From: Albula goreensis
Taxonomy: Eukaryota; Chordata; Actinopteri; Albuliformes; Albulidae
Assembly: GCA_022829145.1 (NCBI GenBank)
Contig: CM040758.1
Location: 15,728,628-15,792,627, forward strand
DNA: 64,000 bases
Direction: 5' to 3'
The notes below the pieces were generated by a model. That model saw only the letters and a list, made by a program, of their open reading frames with translations. It searched no databases and had not been told where the DNA came from. The position numbers and the translations under genes are program-made. Positions 1-13,680 of this stretch are shown one piece after another. The number at the start of each line of letters is the position of its first letter. The stretch's first letter is position 1.

Positions 1-3000
1 GAGCATGTTGTCTGGAAAATTAAATTTTCTTATGTGTAAGAATTTAGATATTATCAATATAGTAGAATCATGGCATTGTATTATTATAAAACTTCTCGGG
101 TATCACACATTACCATCCACAAATATATAATAAGGGCCAAATCTAGACCTGTGCTCATGTATTTTTTACATAAATCAACCTTATAAGTGAGTGACTTGCA
201 GGGAAAATCCAAATAAACAAAGATTTGAATTTAGCCCAATGTGAGCAAACTTCAGGATAAGTGGGCACTGCTGGTCTGTAGTCAGTGGAAACATCTTGGC
301 ATGGGATATGTCCTGTGCCCTGCTAAGCTGTCAGTTGATGGATGGCATAAATTAACCTCCATAATTCTCCTCGGTAAATTCTAAATTTTAGTAATACATT
401 ATTGTTGATTCTGTTCATTTTGTCCTTAACTTGGCTTTCAGTTAAATTCAAGATTTAATTTTTATCTTGATCAACAACATATGGCAAGCTCCGAAAGTAT
501 TGAAATTATCTTGCTAAACTTTTCATGTAGAGAAAAGACATGCACTTTTATTCAGTTATATGTAAAAGTTAATGACTAATATTGAGCAAGAGCCTCATTC
601 TTTAGCATGCGTTGGCATGTACTTGAAGCCATACAGTTTGTATTGTGATGTAATATGATTGACAGTTGCAGAAGGGGCTAAGGTATGTGAGACAGTAATA
701 TGACACATACCAGTAATATGAATCCTTGAGGGCAGGAAGGAAGACTTCTCTCTTTGTCTAGCAAATGATGCACTTGCATTACACATGAAACAGCGTCATA
801 TACATAGTGCATATAGTTAAAATATGTGTGTGTGTATCTCACAACTCTACATACACTCACAACCTGTATTGTGTACACATTGAAATACATATGTTTTATG
901 GCAAGATTGGTATTCCATTCATGGGTCAGACATTACTGAAATCTAACATGTCAATGAACTGTGAATGTCTGAGGTTTCATATAGTGCACTGTATAAGATA
1001 TCTTGTTTATATTCTTTTGGTTTATGAAAATTTTCATGATTGACAATGATGTGATTTTAATCCCTTCATTGAACATCGTAATGGGTGTAAACAAAAATTA
1101 TTTTACCCCTTAGTTTTTACAGTCCATTTAAAGACTATTCAGTATTTTTACTCCAGTTTAGGAGAACCTGTTATTCTTTCTTTGTTGTGGATACAGCTAA
1201 TCAACTGAGTTATGCTTTCTTGGATAGTTTTCAACATTCCTATGGCTTTGTAACCGATGAGCAGCTCCCATAACTTTTTAAGCCTATAATAGCATTTGTG
1301 GCAGACGTGCGCATTGAAGAGAAGAGGGGTAGACAAATAATAATTTTTTTTCTTCTGGATTATATCCGCATAGCTGCGTATTCCATGATCTTTTTGGTCA
1401 TATTTACTGCAATATTTAAATCCCGTATATATTGATACAGTAATGCACATACTGAGAGCCAGATTCATCAAAGCCTTTAGCATATGTTAAAAATTTTGCA
1501 CAAGCAATTTCATTGACTCAATCTGTGATTAGGTCAAGCAAACTACCTCAGACAATCACATGCTCTCCTCATATTTACTCATTTTACCCACCCATTACCT
1601 ATGCCCAACACTCCTCATAGCCATTGAGTGAAAAAGTTAGTTATTATGAACCAAGCTTTGTAAGATACCTAGCATTTCTTTTAAATTAATTCATCATGGC
1701 CAGATATGATTCCTTTTGTGCATTAAGTAGAGGATTTGGGTGCTGAGGGGACTAAGCAGTTTGCCATAGCTTTTAGTTTTAACTGCCTTGTTATGACAGC
1801 ACTGTGGTATGGAGCATCGCAGGTGTAGAACGACATTCTCCTTAAGTTGGGAAAAATGTGGAAATCTTCTATAATCTTTGTGGAATTTATGGAAGAAGAA
1901 AGAAATCCATTCAATTTACATTTAGTATACCGGGTTCCAACACATGCAGACATCAGTAGTACTGATATTGCATTTGGCTTGTGTCGTCTTTTCCTCAAAA
2001 TGAAAGGATAAGGTAGACCCTAGAAAGAAATAATGAAGGTTATTGGAATGGAATGCAGTACATATTGCATCTTGAGCTGGCTGCTTGTTAAAAAGATAGA
2101 CCTAACCAAAGGGGAATTTTATGTGATGGATGATCCTTTCGCTCATGTAATGGCTACAAGAGAGTGAAAAATGAACATATTAATCTATTCCTGAAGTTTC
2201 CATTGCTTAAATGAATAATATTTTTTAAAAATGTATAAACTTTTTTTTTAGTAGGGGTGGTAGGGGTGAGAGGGCGTGGTACAGACTCTGTATGGCACAT
2301 GCATGAATGTTTCACCGTGTTTCAGTTACTGCCGAACCTCTGTTTTCCCCAGTGACATGTTTTATTGGAAAGAAGCCCTATTTCTGCTCTGAATTGATTT
2401 GCTAATGGGCCATGTCATTGACTTTCCTCCTGTCTTTTCATGGCTTCTCTCTTTGAAACCTCCCCAAAAAAAATTGAATGAACCAAATCTTGTTATTAAA
2501 GCTGGTTGCTATGGTCACAGCTGGTTATTCAACAAAATGAAGAAACTGCAGTGTCCAATATAGTATATAAAATGCAACTTTATAATACATGATAATTTAA
2601 TGTACTGCATTTCATTCTCAAAGTTGAGGGTACCATGCTTTTTATTAATTTTTTTAAATGATAGTATTGGTAGGTTTATTATTTTTATTTATTTATTTTT
2701 AAAGTATAGTGTTAAAAAGTGTACATATCCTGAAATCTATTTGAAAACCAAGCAAGAGGTGCATGATAAAAAAGAAAAATCTGATTCACAATTATATGCA
2801 GATCAAAAGCTCAGTAATGTGCAACATGTCTGTTGTATCCATGTCATTGGTAAAGCATAGGAAAGACATGTTTGATTATGGTGTTTAGTATCTATTATTT
2901 ATGGCCTTTAAAATGTTTTTCTTTCACATTTTTAAACACCCTTTCATTAATTTCTCTGGCTGCAGTTGAACTCATGATGAATAGAAATCCTGCAGTAGTT

Positions 3001-4187
3001 GCTTGGCTAGTCTGCATTTTAGACACAATGTAGGGAGGCAAGCTCTGCATTGTGCAGTTATGGTTATTTGTCTTTTCCTCTGTCATTTCAAAACGTTTCT
3101 CCGCTCTTCTAAACCTAGTGAATATGCAATAATTTGAAATGTATTTTTTTTGGAATACAAGAAACGATTTGTTAAAAGCTAAGGAGTGTTGAATGATGAG
3201 AGGCACAGGCCTAGTGAGCTGAAATGAGTGGAGGCTGGGCAGTCAGTACACCTGAAGGTTTAGCTGAGTCCAGACACTTGGACAGTTCAGAGTCAGAAAC
3301 TGGTGGACAGCATGAGTCATCTGCTGAGCTTTTGTGATGCTTTTATAAATGTTCTCTTTCAGTTGGTTGTGGTATTTTTGTAATTTTTTTTTCTTTCTTA
3401 GTACACCTCACTAGATGCACGATCAAATAGCAGTAAATCCATAGGAAGTGACTCGCCACTCGGCAGACTTGAGCAAACAGGGTCTGCTGATTGTGTTTGT
3501 GGCAGTTAATCCTAATCTCAAACACTGGTCATGGTTTGTCGACACTGAGGGCGTCCTTGAATGATCTCAGCAAATGCAATGGAGGCAGGAAACTAAGTTC
3601 TCTTAGTTACAGGAGTATTACTTGCTGCTCAAACAGGGATTGTTTAGCCATCTTTGGCCAAGACTGTTCAAATGTCGTTACTCAGATGCAACTTTTCCAT
3701 AAAATAAATATTTTTCCCTTATTAATGGGATTACTTTTAGCAAAATGAATAATGAATTAATATAAGTTGTTATGTATATTTTCAATGAGACTTTTTAATT
3801 CAAAAGAACAAAGGTGTCTGAGCCATAGGGCAGGACAGGTCTGAATTCTCCTCTGTGAAAGTGTGATCAAAGTGGGTGGGGGCAAAGGGCCCACGCTGTT
3901 TTCATCCCAAAAAATGTAAAGCAAATGGCTTTGTTCCTTTTCATTTTCAATAAAAAATCACCTGCATTAAGCAAAGAAGAATACATGTAACAAAACCAAT
4001 GCCCATTCATAAACCACATAAAATTCATGAACCAGAGCATTTGTGTCTTGGTGTGTATATGTGTATCTGTGCACAAAAGCATGTGACTAATGAAGGCTGC
4101 AATTTATTTTACTTTTCCTTCCTTAATCCCAAAAGTTATTCTTAATTTAGGGTGTTACTGTGGGTAGTACTGAATAGAGAAGATGTC
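1..4187. other. AT-rich non-coding DNA, no gene seen
   Basis: Both strands carry only short, stop-rich frames without recognisable domains. Simple A/T-rich stretches are frequent (for example near 2.22, 2.64-2.70 and 3.37-3.40 kb). I see no supported exon, RNA gene or transposon. It probably belongs to the tenm3 upstream intron or 5' flank. Confidence 0.6.
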
Positions 4188-4420
4188 GCTCATAAAAAAT
4201 ACAACAGTCAAGGTTAAATTAATGCAGCAAGTCTCCCGTCTCCATGGCGAGTGAAAGGCCTGCAGGAATTTCACACGTTTCACCGTCCTCCCGGCAGACG
4301 TCAGGCATCCATGTGATACTGTTAATTAATCTGTATTTCATATGCAGACAGACTGATCAGCACCTGAGCCCTGGCCAGGCCTACTTTCTCACTCACCTCG
4401 CTGGCTTGCCAGGAAGATGT
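4188..4420. promoter_or_regulatory. candidate conserved non-coding element
   Basis: This 230-bp block is of mixed complexity, with intact AT motifs (GTTAATTAAT near 4320) and GC-richer parts, in an otherwise low-complexity AT-rich setting. It has no coding frame worth calling. The call rests only on sequence texture. Confidence 0.2.
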
Positions 4421-4461
4421 CAAAAAGGCACCTTATGTATGGCTTTGCAAAGCACGACCAG

Positions 4462-4510
4462 GTGCGTGTGTGTGTGTGCGCGCGCGTGTGTGTGTGTGTG
4501 TGTGTGTGCG
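4462..4510. repeat. GT/CG alternating microsatellite
   Basis: About 49 bp of alternating purine-pyrimidine dinucleotides, mostly GT with an internal CGCGCGCG run. Such tracts can adopt Z-DNA. Open frames across it are low-complexity shadows. Confidence 0.95.
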
Positions 4511-5758
4511 TATTCATGTTTTATATTTCTGGCATATGTGTAAGTCAAACCGAGTGCCTTTTGCTGTCAACATCATGCAGACACGCTTCAGAGCAGACGC
4601 ATTGTGTGCCCTGTATGGTTGCTTGTTGACACTTGCTGGTTTCATGACCTCCCTATTCCACTTCAAAACACACATGTATGTCCCAACAATTATTTCATTT
4701 ATTTATGAAATCAGTTTTATTTTTTAGTATCTATTATTTATTTACTCATTTATTTTATTTATCCTTGGAAATACTTTGGAGAGAGAGAATGGTGACCTTC
4801 TCCGTCCCTGTGCCTGTGCACCCTGTCTGAGGACCAACTACAGTGTGAGATAATTTGATCTACCAGCATGCGGTAACAGCGCTCCAAAGCTGCATCTCCA
4901 TTAGAGGTGTCTTGTTATGAACCCCTGGCTGAGATAAACAAGGAAGGACAATGGGTGTTTTAATGAATAAATTGGTATATAACGAATTTGCTTCTTCCAA
5001 AGTGTGTTCCAAAGTAATTAAGATGGCCATGACTGGGCAGCAGGCATGGTCATGTGACTGTCAGGCACCTGTACTCACAGCGCCCAATTATTTTCCCTCT
5101 TATTCCGATTTTAGGCACCTGAAGCACAGACAGTCTACCTCACCTACTGCTGCAGCCACACTTAACATACACATTCAGAGGAGCAGTTCATGGCTTCCTG
5201 TCCAGCAGCAGCAGTTTCAGATTTAAATTTAAGCAAACACATATTCTGATAAAGTTATAGACATTTCCACCAATTGTCAGACTCAAACCATACTTCTTAA
5301 TGTCTTGGAAATCTTGTAAACCCTAAATCAACTTTTTGTACGCCAATAGTAATTGTGATATTGTATAATTTTAAATGTATTGACACCGGGAGCCCCAGGA
5401 GACTAGAGCACAGGACAATGAATATTGACAATTCAATTAAACTGCACTGTGTCGTTAGTAAGCTGGCCAATGATTCTAGGAAGCAGCAAGAACTGTATCA
5501 CTGTAATGGCTTTCATCCTCACTTAATGTCTTGGAGAGTGTGTAGTTTTTAATAAATCAATGTATCATACATATTTATGACAATATAACTCGATATGTAT
5601 TTCTGTGTGTTTACCATATTTCTATACCATCACATTTGAGGTGCATTTGAAACATTTTAAATTAACTGCCCTGTGCCACATAAATTTTTTTTTTTTTTTC
5701 AATTTTCAAGTATTCACAGCCTTCAGATTATAAATAATGACTTATTTAATGGATGGTG

Positions 5759-5813
5759 TAATTAAAAGAAAACAAGGCTTAATTAACTTTTACTTAACTA
5801 ATTAAACTAATTA
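5759..5813. promoter_or_regulatory. cluster of four TAATTA homeodomain-type sites
   Basis: TAATTA occurs at 5759-5764, 5780-5785, 5799-5804 and 5808-5813, four copies in 55 bp. TAATTA is the core recognised by many homeodomain proteins (paired, LIM and Dlx classes). An enhancer role is inferred from the density. Confidence 0.3.
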
Positions 5814-7849
5814 CAGGTGGGGTTTAGGTCTTACCAAGCCACTTTCTCTCGTGTTCTGATTTCTTCTTTCACAAAAATCTGTTGTAGACAAAACTTCGGC
5901 GGTTTGGGGACTAATGGTAAAAATTCATTTCCATTTTATCCCCTCAACCCCCATACATACCCATGTAGTGTGGGCACCTGACAGTTTTCACAGTAATAAT
6001 TGTTTCATGTACATACCTGTATTGTTTTCCTGACATTTGCCACTCAAGGGGCGTGTGTCTAAACTGTCTCTCCCTGTAGGTGAGTAATTGTGCCACCAGG
6101 ACACCCATAAAAGTTCATTGAAGGCCCGTTAAGTCAGCAAGCTGGCTACGCTCAGGGGGTTTGCATCCTTGCAGTGGTGGTCCATTGTTTTGTCCGGGAA
6201 TTAGAAGATGTGTCAAAGACAGGTTTTTGGACTGGCCTTGCATATGTAAACATGGTATGTATGGTCGTTTGTTTATAGATTATTCTTGTTTTTTAGAGAT
6301 TATTCTTGTTGTTTTATCTCTTTTAACCTGTGGCTGGAGGCTGAGGCATGGTGACCTACAGGTGTCCAGTCCTCAGGGGTGAAACATTTTCAAAATGTCA
6401 CGCGTCATTAGCATTACCTGCCCCTGTACTGCTTCCACTTTTCTTTTTTACAAAGGCCGTCTCACTGTAACTAAGCGTATGTGATTACACAACTTTGTAG
6501 CTGAAAATCTGTGGGTTAAGCATGGGTGAACAGATCCTCCTTTCCTCCTATAGGACTTGTTGAATTAATGGGAGTTAGGGAGAAATACTATCTTGAGGTG
6601 CATTACAGGTATCACAGGATCCTCGTATTGCCAAATAAAAAAGGAATGAGTCCAGAAATGTGACATGGAAGCAATAGATTAATCTGTGCTTGTATTGGAA
6701 GGGGATGCAGAGTGGGCATGACTGGAAACCTTTCAGTCCTTAAATGTATGTCATTTAATGCTCTTTCAGTTTTAACAGGTAGAACTGAAGCTTACTGGGT
6801 AATTTTTCTGAAATATCAATAAAAACACTAATGCATAAAATTGTTGTGATGTTCCATGAAATTTAAAAAGGATAAGCAATTATGCACTTTGGGTTGAGAA
6901 GTGAGACCAATGTTATCGATTGTTTAAATGACTCACTGAGTGACAGCACATGGTAGCTCCACCTATTGAGGCTCCAGAAGTCTCCCTTTCCCATAATTGA
7001 ATAAAGAGACATTAATAAGATCTATAGTTTGATATGTTGTTTGATATATGTAACGTGTCTTTAATGACTGTGAAGATGGCAGAACTATTTCTGAGGGGAA
7101 AGCCATTACGAGAATGAAACATCCACTATGTAATCCAGGGCATCTTGCACAAGCTGCAGGAAACTCATGTAGGAATTATTCCAATCTACAATCTGTCTAG
7201 TGTCTTTTAAACGAGCAACATTGTGTGCTTCGAGAAAAATTGGTTCTCTTGACGAACCTCTTCCTCCAACTGACAGTTTTGCAATCCTGTACTTCCATTT
7301 ACGTCATTAGCAGTCAGGAGGGGGTCCATCCGACAGTGATTTGATCATTTCATGCAACATATCAAGCAAAATGTGATATTTTCCATTCACTCTTTTTTCA
7401 CCCCCAAATTTGTTGTAACTGTAGAGTTCTAACTTTTTCCATCAACGGTGGGGTCTGTGGTGGGGTGGAAGGGGGTGTTACTGTACTTGAGGAATGCAAA
7501 ACTGTGATGGAAGGTACTGCAGAACTTGGGTACCCAAAGTGACCTGTGGAGTTTCTGCTGAGTGATACGCTTAGGGAAGAGGGCCCGTTATGGATGCATA
7601 ATGGAGCCCTGCCCACAGTCAGCTCAGTGCCCGTGCCACTACGTCCAATCAAATGACGACCGTGTACTGGAGTTTCTAAGGAGGCTTCTAATATATTACT
7701 GGAACCTCTTTTTTCAGTGTTTTTTGTTAAAGTAGTTTGATAGCATTGGGAACCACAAAATAGCATGTATAATATGCTCTTATTATTGTGCTCCAGAAGT
7801 GTCCCACATTACTCTAAAATGGGACCTGCATCAAAATTCTTTCATTGGT

Positions 7850-8045
7850 TTTTTTGTTTTGTTTTTTCCTCAAGTCCCAAGTGGGAGCCTTGACATTTTG
7901 CACAAAATAAGCGCGGCCACTTGGGCGCACAGCCTGGGTAATTAAGTGAGCTGGCTGTCATGTCATCCTTCTGGAGTTTGTTTATCCTTTTTATTCAGGA
8001 CAAGAGCGCCTTTGTGTGCCCTCAAAGGTGGTTTCTTTTTCTCCT
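7850..8045. promoter_or_regulatory. candidate conserved non-coding element
   Basis: A mixed-complexity block with an intact GGTAATTAAG motif near 7936 and CpG-containing sequence (GCGCGGCCAC near 7910). No coding frame. Judged only by texture against its AT-rich flanks. Confidence 0.2.
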
Positions 8046-8620
8046 TTGTCCATTGTTTGTTTTCATTGTCTCTCTTCTGTGTGTGCGTATGTAGTGTAGG
8101 GGATTTTATGTGCTGATTATTAAAGTTGTTTGAATGTGCGTATTCATGTCCCAGTTACTGCGATTAACAGTATATGTAAATTCAGAGACCTTAGTGTGGC
8201 AAATAAAATATTGTGTTGCTTTTTGCATACTTACCATATTAATTTATCATAACTCAGGGTGCTAAGTCTAGCACCTTCTTAATGTCAGTTCATAATGAGC
8301 AGACGGCTGCCGTTCTCACTTGGACTTAAAGGAGGATTTAATTTCACCCCCTCTTCCTGAATTACTGCATCCCTTGCCAAGTCTTCGAAATGGATGTAGT
8401 CTTACTTTCCAGAATCCAATTTTTTGCCTCATGAGTGTGCTCGCACTGTGTCAGGCACCCCTACCCTGCCCAACTGAACTGTTTTTTGGGAAAGCCAGTG
8501 TTCTTAATTCTGTTCCTCTGGTTCATTCCGCTGTGATGTGACAAACAGTCTTTCCTGAATTAGCTGACTGCGTGACTTCCGCATTGTCAGGCATTGGAGG
8601 AAGCAGCAGCCAGTCTGAGT

Positions 8621-8690
8621 CTGGCCCTAAGGGACCCCCCTCCGGTGAGTGGTCTGGCCCTAAAGGACCCCCCTCCGGTGAGTGGTCTGG
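8621..8690. repeat. 33-bp direct tandem duplication
   Basis: Units start at 8621 and 8654, with a partial third at 8687. The two full copies differ at one base. Each contains CTGGCCCTAA or CTGGCCCTAAA and GGACCCCCCTCCGGTGAG. The unit is a multiple of three, so both strands stay open across it (repeated GPKGPPSGEWS on the plus strand), but the flanking frame has no recognisable domain. Confidence 0.95.
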
Positions 8691-11600
8691 GCCAGCTGTC
8701 AGCATGCAGGGCCAGCCCACATACATAATCACTCTCTGCACCACCCTGGGTCCCAATATCAATTGGCCTAATTGGTAAATACAGGCAGTTAACATGCTGC
8801 CACCATTCTGATCATAAAACTAAAACAAGGTACTTAAAATACTTGTCATCTATTACCTTGTAACAGCCCATGCATATGCAGATTAATACCAATTAATAAG
8901 ATAAGAGGGGGAAAAGGAGAATTTGTATTCCGCATATTTTCCAGAATATATTCTTCAAAGAAATGTACTTGGGCAGGTGCAAAATAAAAATGAAAAGCAA
9001 ACTACTTCAGAAAAAAAAAAAAAAAAAAAAAATTCTAACCACACGCTGTGAACACAAAAGTGTTAAAATGCACAAAGAAAAGGCAAGGTGCAGAAATGTT
9101 TGTCTCATCCACACTTTCAAATCAGCCCTGATGAAGATTTCAATGGCACCATCAACTTTGAGCTCTGTTTGTTATTGTGCTTTTTTTGTTTTCAGCCTGT
9201 TACCATCAATAAATAAATGCCATCAGTCAGGCTGATATTTTTTGGCATTTGTGGTTAGAATTCTCTCTTTTCCAATCCATTACTGGCTCAGTATACCCAC
9301 AGCACAGTGTAGTCCTGCTCATTGACTGAGCGCTACAACATTTCTCTTAAAAATCAGAATACAAAACACACTTGTGAGCTGATTTATGTGGAGAAACAGC
9401 CGCCTGTTACAGCCATCTCTCAGTACGTAGCTGTTTCCTGTCATCTCTAAAGAGTTGTCAAATTCATTAGTTCAGTTCCGTAGCAGATTGAAAATGTCTT
9501 GGAAATGCAGAGTTTCTATAGAGAATATTAAGTGCCTGATTCTTGCGTGATTACGGAAGGAGAGCTGAATAGATTTGTATGACAGATGGGGAGCACTTTG
9601 AATAGATCAAAATGTCTGTAGAGGGTGAGTAATACAAGACAAGAGAAAAGTGCATTTCATACTCTGCAAATGTGTGCTAATGCATGCACATAATATCACT
9701 GGTAAACAGAAGGCAGGTGCAAACTATCATTCTTGCTAGGTGGTGATTCAAAAGGTGCAATTACAACAACCCTTTCACATGTGCAGTCAATCATATTGTA
9801 ACTATCAATGCTTTCTTCAAATTCTGGAACTTTCTACATCTTTTGGGACCAAAATGTGCTCAGACCTAATCAGATGGTATTCAGTATATTTGTAACTCAT
9901 AATACATTTTAACTTGTAAATGGGACCTATATTTCTATGACTACAGACCAGTCATAAAAGTTAATATCATTTATGTGATGATTTGGTAACATTAATGTTA
10001 AAATAAGTTATTTCAAACTATATATAGCAAAGGACCCTGTATATGAATGGTAAAAAGTGTGATTGTTATATGTTTTTTGTGTGTTTGTATTGTGCTTGTA
10101 AAACATAGTCAAGAAATGTTCTGCATGTAATTTGGAAAAGTGCAAAGCAGGACTGTCTTACAACTATTGTCTTATACATTTATTAATGATAGATATGATG
10201 GATTGAAATGGTTTAGCTACTTCTGCTCACCCAGGGTTTATATTATATTAAAACATACTAAAAGGAGTGTGTTGCACTGTTGTGTCCGTTAAATGTATAT
10301 TAAAAGTCATATTAAAATTATATTATCAAAAACTTTTTGTGTCACTGCTCAGCTTTAATAGCTCTGTCGCGCAGATCCTTCAGCCTTGACTGCATTAGAT
10401 GGCCATAATTATCTGTCTGCTGTCGGGGTATGCATATTTCTGTATTTATTGTGTGCCGATGCAAACCCAGTACCGTGATTTCATCAGCCTCTCATTTGAG
10501 CCTGTATCATCTGAATAGATCATTTTATTCTATAAATAAATTAATTTAATCTGTCTTTAGATTGCATGTGCATTGACTAACATGATGATTTCTTTAAACT
10601 GTTTCCTAAGGTTGAATAAGATGAATACGCTTATGCATGTGGCCACGTCAAACTTCACAATGTCTCTCATGTCCCCCCCTGCTCTCTGCCATTTTCATGT
10701 CCTTGAACACTGATAATTGGTCCACTTTTCAGTTCCAACATTTTTGCTGAATTTGAAAGGGTCATTAGATTCTCCTTAATTGTTTGACCCTGAATAGAAT
10801 TTCTACCGTGTGCCACCCAAAAACACCACAGCTACAAAAGAAAGAATGTTTTCCATACTCAAAGACTGCTGTGTTCCAGATTTTCATTACTGATGTGTTG
10901 TCAAACAAATGCAAATCACTGCTTAGAACCATTTTTTAATACAAAAGCAGTGTATTATTTACAGTCCCCACTAATAAGGAAATCAAGGGAATTTGGTTTA
11001 CACCACCCAGCCACTTTACATTCGAAGCTGTCCATCTGTTTCAAAGCTAGCAAAAGAAACTTCATATAATTCATTGTGAAGCTTAAACAGGAATGGATAT
11101 CTTCCACTCATTGCCGGATATTTTATAATTTCATTTTAACAAGATCAACCAGGAAATTTACAGCTTAATTTTTGAAATTTGTGACTGCCTCTCCCTAAAA
11201 GTAATATTGAAAAAGTGTGCTGACTTCAAAGGAGATTCATTTGAGGAAAGCGATCTATCCATTGGCAGCACTCTGCTGCAGATTTCGGTCCATGTCGATG
11301 CTGCTCTGTGGTTTAGTTGAGCGGGAGATGAACCATACGTTCTAACTGCTTTTGCATAGCCAGAAGGTATGCATATGCCAGCATCTCATTAATGCACTGG
11401 GGGAAAGTAAAAGGTGTTGATTTGTTGTTGTTACTCACACATTGTTTGTAGCTCATTTTAGAGCTTGAGGTTAAAAAGGTGTTGTCTTATTAATAAAAAA
11501 GTAATACTGCTAAAAATCCATCATCAAAAATTGATCCCACACAAAACTGCCAACTTCAACAGACTTGACCAAATTGGTAGTACTTTCTGTTCTTGGATGG

Positions 11601-13430
11601 CTTTTAAGATTTTCCCCCCAGTTAAGCCTCAGGATTTCAAGTGATGTCTTAATCATGTGTAAAATTATTTCTCCCTGGCAACAGCACTGCTACTGTTTTG
11701 TTCTTGCCATAAACCCTTGTTAAGAGCACATATTCCATCAGACATGTGGTGTCTTCCATGCAAGTCTCTTGACGGTTTGAGAGCTGGCAGAAAAGCACAC
11801 TGACATAAACAGAAGAAACAGTAGCAATCCATGTTCTGAATGGATTCTTATCTGTATGTCTGTTATCCTCTATTCCTGATGCGGCACATGCGTACGTGTG
11901 CGCGTTAGTAATAATTATTGATATCTCATGCTTACCAAACCTCTGTGGTATTATTTAGTATATTTATTTAGCAAACATTAATACTGAATGCAAGTGCAAA
12001 TCATAAGAGCACCAATGCATAAGAGTGTGTCTGGAGTACATGAAGTACTGTAGTGAGTAAAAGTAAAATTGTGAGAGGGGCAGTGGGACTAGCTGCAGTC
12101 ACACAAGTAAATGCCACGGTAGCGCTGACACAATTGTAATTGTGAGTTTGTGAGAAAATGAGACAATTTTATGTTTGTAGGTTTTATTCAGATTACTATG
12201 TAAATAAAGGTCTTTTATATCTGTTTTAATTATTTGTTGTTTAATTAATATTGAATGTTGGACAATGCATATGTAGGTACTGATAAAAGTTTTATACCAG
12301 CTGTTTAATTTTATGATAAATAAATATCAGATAAAAACATTTTATGGATTGACGTTTGCACAAGCGGACTATTACGTCATGACACCAATATCATCTATAA
12401 CTTAACAGCTGTGGTTATATTTGTGTGGTCTTATACAAATGAATAGCTAAAAATGAGGCACCCAGACATGCAATCTCAGAGAGATTATGGTATGCAATTA
12501 AATGTTCTGATTGTACGCTTTCGCAAATTCAAACACTTGTTATTATAATAATTATTATTGGAGTAGTGCCCAGACTCAGAATTCTAGCCTCACCCACAGC
12601 ATAGTGTTTTTTAAAAGGGCTATAGTAAGATTCTCAGTAGTAAATCAGACGCATACACTGCGCGGTAGTGAAAAGAACAGCTGTGTGGCCGGACCGGTAA
12701 CAAAATTACAGACGAGCTGAGGGGCCCATGTGGATCAAAGAGAACGCAGCTGAGAATTGGACTTGCTGACAACATTTATGAAATTCAGTGTTACCATCTG
12801 GAGGATTTTTTTAATGAAGCAATAGAGGGAGGGGGAATAAAAACCTTAACCTGCTGTAATGGGCACCTTACTATTCAATAGTTTCAGAAGTGGTGCAGAT
12901 CTAAGTGGGTATGGAACTTGGAGTGAATGACCCATTTCTGAGTTCCAGAAATCTAATGTATGATGTTTCTGAAACAGTGGGCTCAGTATTTGTGTTTGAT
13001 TTATAGCAAGCCTTTCGTATGTGTCTTTGGCCAATCATAAAGCATAGCACATAGCTAACTACACAGAGCTTCCTGTATTGCAGAGGCAAAGCCTCTTTTT
13101 GATCTAGATTTTCTACGGTCATTTAGGGTCAGTCAGGAGGTCTGACTTTTGCATACTCAGTTCACTATATGCATGTACTGTGATTGAACTGCACTTTGAA
13201 ACTTTGAATGTTTCACATATCATATTGGATAAGGGCCCATGATTGCTTCACAACCACTGAATATGATCTCTCTAGTCTATTTGAAATAAGCCTGAATGGA
13301 GAAAAGCGCAAAGCTAAAAAGGCTGTCCTGATTTGCAGAGTGGAAGAGGTTGAGGCAAGTATAATGAGTGTTTATCTGCTTCACTGCAAGGTATAGTACA
13401 AAGGAAGATTTTCAACTTTTTTCATGCACA
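8691..13430. other. non-coding DNA, no gene seen
   Basis: AT-rich sequence with stops in all frames over most of its length; the 9.3-12.5 kb stretch has almost no open frames at all. It contains a 22-base poly-A run (9011-9032) and a mixed-complexity block near 10.34-10.56 kb that could be regulatory. No transposon signature was recognised. Confidence 0.6.
10340..10565. promoter_or_regulatory. candidate conserved non-coding element
   Basis: A mixed-complexity stretch with non-repetitive AT motifs (GGCCATAATTATCTGTC near 10402) and several CpG sites, flanked by AT-rich low-complexity DNA. No coding potential. Conservation is not tested. Confidence 0.22.
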
Positions 13431-13680
13431 TAATCATTTTTATAGTTGCAAATCAGATCAAGAAAGTAATTATGGCATTATTTTAACTGTGTGGTTTTCT
13501 AATTACAAGCGCTTTGGACACCATAATTGTTAAAACAGATCAGTGTTCAAAGATGAGTTGCACTCCTGCTAATGCGACACAAAGTAATTAATAGAAAACC
13601 TCATTAGAATATTGTTTAGTAATTATATAGTTTATCCCTATAGTTAATGTCAGTCATAATTAATGGCTTCTTTGTAGTGC
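13431..13680. promoter_or_regulatory. candidate enhancer with five TAATTA sites
   Basis: TAATTA occurs at 13467-13472, 13500-13505, 13585-13590, 13620-13625 and 13657-13662, within a non-repetitive block that has no coding frame. This density and texture resemble vertebrate neural-gene enhancers bound by homeodomain factors. The function is inferred. Confidence 0.3.

Larger units (their letters stand above)
4511..8620. other. non-coding DNA with a TAATTA cluster
   Basis: No supported gene. Contents include a poly-T run at 5685-5699, a 20-bp-period direct repeat of AGATTATTCTTGTT at 6277-6310, the TAATTA cluster at 5759-5813, and a mixed-complexity block near 7.85-8.05 kb. The 122-codon minus-strand frame at 7398-7766 has no recognisable domain. 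Confidence 0.55.

Noticed and set aside
2508-2521. RFX X-box-like GTTGCTATGGTCAC
   Set aside because: Mismatched at several consensus positions and isolated.
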